DNA of 64,000 bases from Rhodovulum sulfidophilum DSM 1374 (lineage in GTDB: Bacteria > Pseudomonadota > Alphaproteobacteria > Rhodobacterales > Rhodobacteraceae): positions 248,001 through 312,000 of the forward strand of contig NZ_CP015418.1 in the NCBI RefSeq assembly GCF_001633165.1, read 5' to 3'. Of this stretch, positions 59,065 through 64,000 are shown piece by piece (within the stretch, counting starts at the first letter, position 1; the number at the start of each line of letters is the position of its first letter). A program made the translations under genes and the position numbers. Under the pieces are notes generated by a model that saw only the letters and a list, made by a program, of their open reading frames with translations, had not been told where the DNA came from and ran no database searches.

Positions 59065-59441
59065 GACACGCGCTCCCGCTCGGCGAGCCCGCGCATTATG
59101 GCGGTGTTGATCTCGATCAGCGCGGTCGGCTTGGCACGACCGGCAAGAACCTCATCGGTGTGATAATCGGTAAATTCGTAAAGGTAGAAGATGCGCGCCC
59201 TCAGCTCGGCGGGCAACACATTGTCCTTGTCGGCGACGTCGATTGCCAGCGTGCGCCAGAGCTTGCGATTCTTGTGCAGCGCGGCGGCAAGGGCGGGAAA
59301 AGCGCGCCGTCCGGCCTCGTGAGCCTGCTTGATCTGCGACGTAATGCGAACGAAGGCGGCGTATTCGGTGGCGCGAGGGCTGCGGGTCTTGTTCTGGTTC
59401 GGGGCGGAATAGGCCGATTGGGCCATCTGAAGTGCGTTCAC
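59061..59441 (-). CDS. flaF: Flagellar biosynthesis regulator FlaF
   Basis: Flagellin-translation or secretion partner that works with or against FlbT. 126 residues with TRSPRATEYAAFVRITSQIK and LWRTLAIDVADKDNVLPAEL. GTG at 59441 (MNALQMAQSAYS) with AAGGA upstream is preferred to the ATG at 59456. Follows fliC after a strong hairpin. Confidence 0.93.
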   Translation of the reverse strand: MNALQMAQSAYSAPNQNKTRSPRATEYAAFVRITSQIKQAHEAGRRAFPALAAALHKNRKLWRTLAIDVADKDNVLPAELRARIFYLYEFTDYHTDEVLAGRAKPTALIEINTAIMRGLAERERVS

Positions 59442-59489
59442 GTTCTGTCCTTCCATTCCTAACGTAGCTTTCAGCTCTCAGGCGGAGAA

Positions 59490-59513
59490 GGCCGGGGCAC
59501 TTTGGCCCCGGCC
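59490..59513 (-). terminator. GC hairpin after fliC
   Basis: GGCCGGGGC pairs with GCCCCGGCC (59490-59498 with 59505-59513) around a six-base loop, just past the fliC stop on the minus strand. Only TTCTCC follows rather than a T-run, so it may be a partial terminator or a 3' stabiliser that lets flaF-flbT be expressed at a lower level than fliC. Confidence 0.65.
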
Positions 59514-59521
59514 GACCGTCC

Positions 59522-60721
59522 TTAACGGAAGAGCGACAGAAGGTTCTGCGGCGACTGGTTGGCGATCGACAGAGCCTGGGTGCCCAGCTGCTGCTGCACC
59601 TGAAGCGCCTGGAGGCGGGCCGAAGCTTCCTCCATATCGGCGTCGACAAGGGCGCCGATACCGGTTTTCAGCGCATCGGTCAGCTTCGAGAGGAAGTCCG
59701 ACTGGGTTTCCAGACGGGATTCCGCCGCACCAAAGGCCGCGGCCGCGTCGATCGAGGAGTTGATCATCGTCTCGATATCGGCCAGCGCGGTCCCGCCGGT
59801 GATGCTGAAGCCGTTCAGCCCGGCCAGAGCGCCCGCACCGTCGGCCCGCGCACGCACCGCCATGTTGATATCGTCGGTGCCCTGGTTATCGATGGTGAGT
59901 TCCCCGGCAGCGCCCACCGGATCGTAGAGTGCCGTGACACCGGTGATGCCAGCCGCATTGATCAGATCGCGCAGATTCGACAGCGCGATTTCGTTCGCGT
60001 CGTTACCCGACGCCACATCATCGGCGGTCACGGTATAGCTGAAGTTCTGATCGCCCAGCGTGACGGTGATGGTTTCGTCCTGAGCCACGGCCGACAGGGC
60101 AAAGGCTTCCTGATCACCGGAGCCGATGGCGACGGCGCCGTCGTTGTTGTTGCCGGCGACGACGAGGTTGCCGCCTGCGGTACCGGCGGCCAGCTGGCCG
60201 GCGGCGGTGGCAGCAGCCGCAGTGTTCAGGTTCTGAGCGTTGATCGTGATCGAGTTCGCGGTGACCGTGCCACCATTGCGGTCGATCGACCCGACCACCG
60301 AGGTCCCGGTACCGGAGTCGATCAGGTTGACGCCGTTGAACTGGGCGGCACCGATTGTGGCTTCCACCAGGCTGATCAGTTCGTCGGTCTCGTTCTGCAG
60401 TTTGGTGGTATCGGACGTCGCGTCACGGGCGGCGACAACCTTGGTCTTGATGTCCTTCAGCAGGTCGGTGACCGTCTCGGTGGCAGTCCGTGCCACGCCG
60501 ATCATCGCCTGACCGGTGGCAAGGCTGTCGGAGACGGCGTCAAAGCCCGACACGTCGCTTTCCATGACCTTCGAGATGGCCCAGACAGCCGAGTTGTCCT
60601 TGGCCGAGCCGACGGACTTGCCGGTGGAGATTTCCGACTGGGTCTTTTCGAGGCTGGAGTTGATGCCTTTGAGGGTCTGGAGCGCGACCATCGCGCTGGA
60701 GTTCGTCAGAATGCTGGACAT
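59522..60721 (-). CDS. fliC: Flagellin
   Basis: Filament subunit, 399 residues. N-terminal D0/D1 helix (SSILTNSSAMVALQTLKGIN, EKTQSEISTGKSVGSAKDNS) and C-terminal D1/D0 (VDADMEEASARLQALQVQQQ, LGTQALSIANQSPQNLLSLF) are well preserved; the middle (about 150-300) is a variable Ala/Gly/Asn-rich domain. AAGGA lies upstream of the ATG at 60721. The frame is open 13 codons upstream but that stretch is leader. Only one flagellin gene is in the window. Confidence 0.97.
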   Translation of the reverse strand: MSSILTNSSAMVALQTLKGINSSLEKTQSEISTGKSVGSAKDNSAVWAISKVMESDVSGFDAVSDSLATGQAMIGVARTATETVTDLLKDIKTKVVAARDATSDTTKLQNETDELISLVEATIGAAQFNGVNLIDSGTGTSVVGSIDRNGGTVTANSITINAQNLNTAAAATAAGQLAAGTAGGNLVVAGNNNDGAVAIGSGDQEAFALSAVAQDETITVTLGDQNFSYTVTADDVASGNDANEIALSNLRDLINAAGITGVTALYDPVGAAGELTIDNQGTDDINMAVRARADGAGALAGLNGFSITGGTALADIETMINSSIDAAAAFGAAESRLETQSDFLSKLTDALKTGIGALVDADMEEASARLQALQVQQQLGTQALSIANQSPQNLLSLFR

Positions 60722-60929
60722 GGGTATGGTCCTTCCAAGTACAAGGCGCTTTGCGCCCAAGGGGTTGAGCCGCGGATAAGCGGCAATTGAAGGCTTTCTG
60801 ACCCATACGGCTGCGGAGTTTTCCGTGCCGTGCCACCCGTCTCAGGGCGCGCCCCGAGCTTTCCAGCCCGGGGTTAAGGGACGACTAATCGCAGACATCT
60901 CTAAACGTAGGATTTGGCTAAAATAGGGC
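60722..60929 (-). promoter_or_regulatory. fliC promoter and structured 5' leader
   Basis: Two small hairpins lie in the leader near the ribosome-binding site: GGCGC-TTT-GCGCC (60745-60757) and GCCGC-GGATAA-GCGGC (60769-60784). Further up, at 60874-60888, the minus strand reads TTAG-TCGTCCC-TTAA, one base off the CtrA consensus. The hairpins are candidate targets of FlbT, which acts on flagellin leaders in Caulobacter; this is inference from position. Confidence 0.55.
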
Positions 60930-61268
60930 TCAGGCGCGGCGTGTCAGAGCCGAGGGCGTGGCGCCGATGCGGGTGCGCTCGCCACGCTGGGTGTAGGTAT
61001 CGAGCGCGGCGGCAGGTTCTCGCAGCCGCTTCAGCGAGACCCGGGCCGACTCGAGCCCCTTTTCGACCGCTTCCAGCAGACGATCATTGCGCCGCGCCTT
61101 GCTGCGCAGCCCATCCAGCGCCTCGCGGTCGGCTTCGGACGGCAACTGCAACCGCGCGACCAGTTGCTCCTTTTCGTCCGTCAATGCGCGCAGGGCTTCA
61201 AAGTCGCTGTGCCGGAGCGCCTGATATTCGCGCTCGAGCAGGTCGGCGATCATGTCAATCGGGGTCAT
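60930..61268 (-). CDS. FlgN-like flagellar chaperone
   Basis: A 112-residue helical protein (MTPIDMIADLLEREYQALRH, LTDEKEQLVARLQLPSEADR) matching FlgN-type chaperones for hook-associated proteins in length and in the EREYQAL/EKEQLVA pattern. ATG at 61268 with GGAG upstream is chosen. Its start overlaps the end of the FlgJ-like gene by 14 bases. Low conservation limits certainty. Confidence 0.65.
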   Translation of the reverse strand: MTPIDMIADLLEREYQALRHSDFEALRALTDEKEQLVARLQLPSEADREALDGLRSKARRNDRLLEAVEKGLESARVSLKRLREPAAALDTYTQRGERTRIGATPSALTRRA

Positions 61269-61563
61269 CCATTCGCTCCTTGAGTGATTCGAAGATGCTT
61301 TCAGCAAGACCGATACCTCCTGCGCGGGCCATTTCCGTGGCCTGGGCATCGCGCAAGAAAGACGTGAACTGGGTTTCTCCGATACCGCCGCCGAACGTGC
61401 CGCTGGACAGCTCGCCAGAAACGTTGCCCAGCCCCGCCGAGGCTAGCATTTCAGAGAGGAATCGAGCCTCCAGCTTCTCGGCGGCCTCGCGCAGCCGGGC
61501 GAGCCGGGCATCGCGATCCGTCGGCAAAGTCGGCCCGATCGGCGTTGGTGATGAAGGCAGCAT
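61255..61563 (-). CDS. Rod-binding protein, FlgJ N-terminal domain type
   Basis: A 102-residue protein with only the rod-capping domain of FlgJ (AAEKLEARFLSEMLASAGLG, then GGGIGETQFTSFLRDAQATE); the C-terminal muramidase domain of enterobacterial FlgJ is absent, as usual in alphaproteobacteria, which use a separate lytic enzyme. ATG at 61563. Divergent from fliK. Confidence 0.85.
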   Translation of the reverse strand: MLPSSPTPIGPTLPTDRDARLARLREAAEKLEARFLSEMLASAGLGNVSGELSSGTFGGGIGETQFTSFLRDAQATEMARAGGIGLAESIFESLKERMDDPD

Positions 61564-61668
61564 GGCATGAACCCCTAAACTGCGAGTCGTTTTTTCAGTT
61601 ATTGGGGGATTCCGGTAAAGGACCGGTAACCGATTTCGGGTCAATCTGCCGCCAACTCCGACAGAAGT

Positions 61669-63372
61669 ATGGTCAAAAGCATGCAGGTTCCCTTTCCCAT
61701 CGACACGCTCGGCGCTTCCGCGTCCTCCCGGCCCGACAGGCCGGCTTCCTCCGCCGGGGCCGCCGACCCGGACGGCTCTGATTTCCGTTCGGCCTTCGAC
61801 GATACAAGGCCTTCCGACCGGAACGAAACAGCCCGGGAGGCCGCGCGACGGGACACTCCCAAGACATCGGCCGCGTCCGACCGCGCTGAGGAAACGCCCT
61901 CCTCCGCTCCGCCGGGCGCCCGGAAAAACAGCGAGGACAGCGCCGAGGAGGTCGACGAAACCGCCGAGACAAGGGCCGGTAGCGACACCGTGAAGAACGA
62001 TCCGGCCGACGCGAACGACGCGATCGCGGAGCTTCCCGCGATGGCGGGCTTCTCCACCGCCCCGCAGCCCGGGACAGGAGCGGCCACCAAGACGCAGGCC
62101 CTCCCGACAGAGACGGCAGCAGCGGGGGCGGGCACAACCGCCGCGTCCGCCGACAGCGACATGGCCAAGACGACATCTGTGCCGCTGACGGCCGATCCCA
62201 GACAACAGTTGGCAGAATCTCAGCCCAACGCCGCCCTTCTTGCATCCTCCCCCTTGGCCGACGCCCGGCCGGTGATCGCGACCGGCGGCACGACAGCTCA
62301 GCAGACCGCCGCGCAGCAAGCGGAAGACACCGCCCCACAGTCCGAGACCGCTCCGTCTGCCTCGAAAGAGGCAAAGGCGGTCCCCGCATCATCTTCCACC
62401 GCTGCGGCTCAGGCGAACGCAGCGCCCCTCCTGTCGGGAACGTCCCCCGAGGCACTGCAGGCGGGCAACAAGGAGGGCGCCGCGCTGAACTCGACCGCTC
62501 CGAAAGACGGCACGACAAACCGTTCTTCTCCGGAAATAGCCGATGCCGCACCGGAAGCCGTCGCGTCGAAGGAGGGCCCCTCCGGGCAGACAGCATCCCG
62601 GCAAGGGTACAGCATGCTGCCGGGCCGCGAAGCCGCGCAAAGCCAGACGGTCGCGGTGGCGGCGCGGGCCATCGCCTCGGATGACCCGGCATCGGAGCCC
62701 AAGGGCGATCAGAAGGGGCACGCCTCGGCGCACCGGGAAAACACATCGGCAACACCGACCGCACCAACAGCTCTGCATGCGATGGCCGCGAAGCCCGATG
62801 CCGCCGCCAGCGCCCCCCCTATCGCGGGGACCGCCATCGATATCCAGACCGCGATTGATGGGTCACGCGGCGATCCGACGGCTGCGACCGATTCGGGGGC
62901 TTCCGAACGCAGCGGCTCAGACCAGATCCGGGGCTCGGAAACCGCCCGCCACACGGCGGCACCCGCACTTGCGGACACACCGCGAACCGCCATCCGCCAG
63001 ATTGCCGAATCGCTCCACCGGGCTTCCGACGGATCGGTCCACCTCACCCTCAGCCCGGAAGAACTCGGTCGGGTGCGCCTGTCTCTGACACCCGGCGATC
63101 ACGGCATCACCGTCAACATCTCTGCCGACCGAGCCGATACGCTCGACCTGATGCGGCGCCATGGGGACACGCTGGCGAATGCGATGCGCGACCTCGGCTA
63201 CGGCGAAGTCGTTCTCGACTTCACCGGCCGACAGAACAATGCGCCCGGACAGGGCCGCGGCTTTGCTGCCGCGGGTCCGGCCCCGAACGAGGAGGGGACC
63301 GAGACGGGCCTCCTTTCCGCGAACACGACCTCGCCCAGGACAGCGGGCGGCGGCCTAGATCTCCGGCTTTGA
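61669..63372 (+). CDS. fliK: Flagellar hook-length control protein FliK
   Basis: Ruler and switch protein that ends hook growth by acting on FlhB. 567 residues: a long Ala/Thr/Ser/Pro-rich disordered region (about 1-430) and a compact C-terminal domain with the FliK signature SVHLTLSPEELGRVRLSL and TVNISADRADTLDLMRRHGD. The start is uncertain: ATG 61669 or ATG 61681, neither with a strong ribosome-binding site. 12 bp before flgD. Confidence 0.93.
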   Translation: MVKSMQVPFPIDTLGASASSRPDRPASSAGAADPDGSDFRSAFDDTRPSDRNETAREAARRDTPKTSAASDRAEETPSSAPPGARKNSEDSAEEVDETAETRAGSDTVKNDPADANDAIAELPAMAGFSTAPQPGTGAATKTQALPTETAAAGAGTTAASADSDMAKTTSVPLTADPRQQLAESQPNAALLASSPLADARPVIATGGTTAQQTAAQQAEDTAPQSETAPSASKEAKAVPASSSTAAAQANAAPLLSGTSPEALQAGNKEGAALNSTAPKDGTTNRSSPEIADAAPEAVASKEGPSGQTASRQGYSMLPGREAAQSQTVAVAARAIASDDPASEPKGDQKGHASAHRENTSATPTAPTALHAMAAKPDAAASAPPIAGTAIDIQTAIDGSRGDPTAATDSGASERSGSDQIRGSETARHTAAPALADTPRTAIRQIAESLHRASDGSVHLTLSPEELGRVRLSLTPGDHGITVNISADRADTLDLMRRHGDTLANAMRDLGYGEVVLDFTGRQNNAPGQGRGFAAAGPAPNEEGTETGLLSANTTSPRTAGGGLDLRL

Positions 63373-63384
63373 GGGACAGATACC

Positions 63385-64000
63385 ATGACCGACAGCGTAA
63401 CCGCCGCAACCGCCGCCACGAACGCCTCCTCCTCCTCAAGCAGCGGAAATTCGAAGACGCTCATCAGCAACGACTTCGAGACCTTCCTGCACATGCTGAC
63501 CACCCAACTCGAGAATCAGGATCCACTCAATCCGATGGAATCCTCGGAATATGCGCTTCAGATCGCGACCTTTTCCGGCGTCGAACAGCAGGTGCTGACC
63601 AATGACCTGCTCACGAACCTGACCGAGAACCTGGGCGGCGGCGGCCTGTCTCAATACGGATCCTGGGTCGGAATGGAGGCCGCAGCGCCTGTAGCGGTCA
63701 AATATGACGGCTCGACCCAGCTTACCATCCTACCCGAAATAGAGGCCGACGCCTCCTTCGCCAAGCTGGTGGTACGAAATTCCGAAGGCAGTATCGTCGA
63801 GAGCCGGGAAATCGACCTCCCGGCGGAAACCGTCACCTGGCCCGGCGAAAGCGAGGCAAAGGCCGACACCTACAGTTTCATTGTCGAGAACTATGCCGCC
63901 GATGGCAGCCAGATGTCGGAGACGCTCGGCCAAGTCTATGCCCCCATCGTCGAGGTCAGGACCGAGGCGGGCAAGGTCAGCGTCGTGTTCGAAAGCGGCA
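63385..64000 (+). CDS. flgD: Flagellar hook assembly scaffold protein FlgD (5' part)
   Basis: Hook cap protein. The first 205 codons are present; the gene runs off the right end of the window. The conserved N-terminal block FLHMLTTQLENQDPLNPMES and SEYALQIATFSGVEQQV is clear, followed by the start of the Ig-like domains (GMEAAAPVAVKYDGSTQLTI). GAGGGA lies upstream of the ATG. The hook gene flgE is expected further on. Confidence 0.95.
   Translation, partial: MTDSVTAATAATNASSSSSSGNSKTLISNDFETFLHMLTTQLENQDPLNPMESSEYALQIATFSGVEQQVLTNDLLTNLTENLGGGGLSQYGSWVGMEAAAPVAVKYDGSTQLTILPEIEADASFAKLVVRNSEGSIVESREIDLPAETVTWPGESEAKADTYSFIVENYAADGSQMSETLGQVYAPIVEVRTEAGKVSVVFESG

Overview
The window is GC-rich, gene-dense chromosomal DNA from an alphaproteobacterium of the order Rhodobacterales (Rhodobacteraceae-like). 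The lineage call rests on the tuf / tRNA-Trp / secE-nusG-rplKAJL-rpoB block, the chvI-chvG-hprK-rapZ-PTS block next to pckA, the uvrC-pgsA-moaD-moaE run, and flagellar genes typical of alphaproteobacteria (flaF, flbT, pflI-like, motE-like, DUF1217). The exact genus cannot be fixed by eye; no database search was run.

Region 1 (1-12.0 kb) is information processing on the minus strand: tuf, tRNA-Trp(CCA), secE, nusG, rplK, rplA, rplJ, rplL and rpoB (rpoC would follow to the left of base 1). A divergent LysE-type exporter / Lrp-type regulator pair sits between tuf and tRNA-Trp. Strong RNA stem-loops lie between rplL and rpoB and just after rpoB.

Region 2 (12-35.5 kb) is housekeeping: a lipoprotein, parC, an SDR, etfBA, a DUF6473 protein, 3-hydroxybutyryl-CoA dehydrogenase, then a seven-gene minus-strand series chvI-chvG-hprK-rapZ-EIIA-HPr-acyltransferase facing away from pckA. 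The divergent chvI/pckA spacer carries phased ATTGCGCT boxes. Next come moaE, moaD, pgsA, uvrC, a pteridine-reductase-like SDR, a CaCA antiporter, a 59-residue zinc-ribbon membrane protein, an S49 peptidase and glutathione-dependent formaldehyde dehydrogenase. Two copies of a composite repeat (GC hairpin plus a conserved tag) lie in convergent spacers. Spacers of about 970 and 700 bp flank frmA and hold no gene I can recognise.

Region 3 (35.5-64 kb) is a large flagellar island: fliP-fliN-fliH-fliF on minus; fliL, pflI-like, motE-like, motA, a large periplasmic protein, flhA, fliR, flhB and a fliJ-like gene on plus; then, after an insertion-sequence block, a second fliL-like gene with flgH-flgA-flgG-flgF-fliQ-fliE-flgC-flgB on minus; fliI on plus; DUF1217/flbT/flaF/fliC/flgN-like/flgJ-like on minus; and fliK and flgD (cut by the window end) on plus. 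motB, fliG, fliM, flgE, flgK and flgL are not in the window. CtrA-like sites precede fliF/fliL and fliC.

The two most interesting observations are (i) a DUF1217 flagellar protein that carries, inserted in its middle, a domain clearly related to the central part of the rod protein FlgG encoded 4 kb away, and (ii) one IS3-family element nested inside another between the two flagellar blocks, both with readable inverted repeats and 4-bp target duplications.
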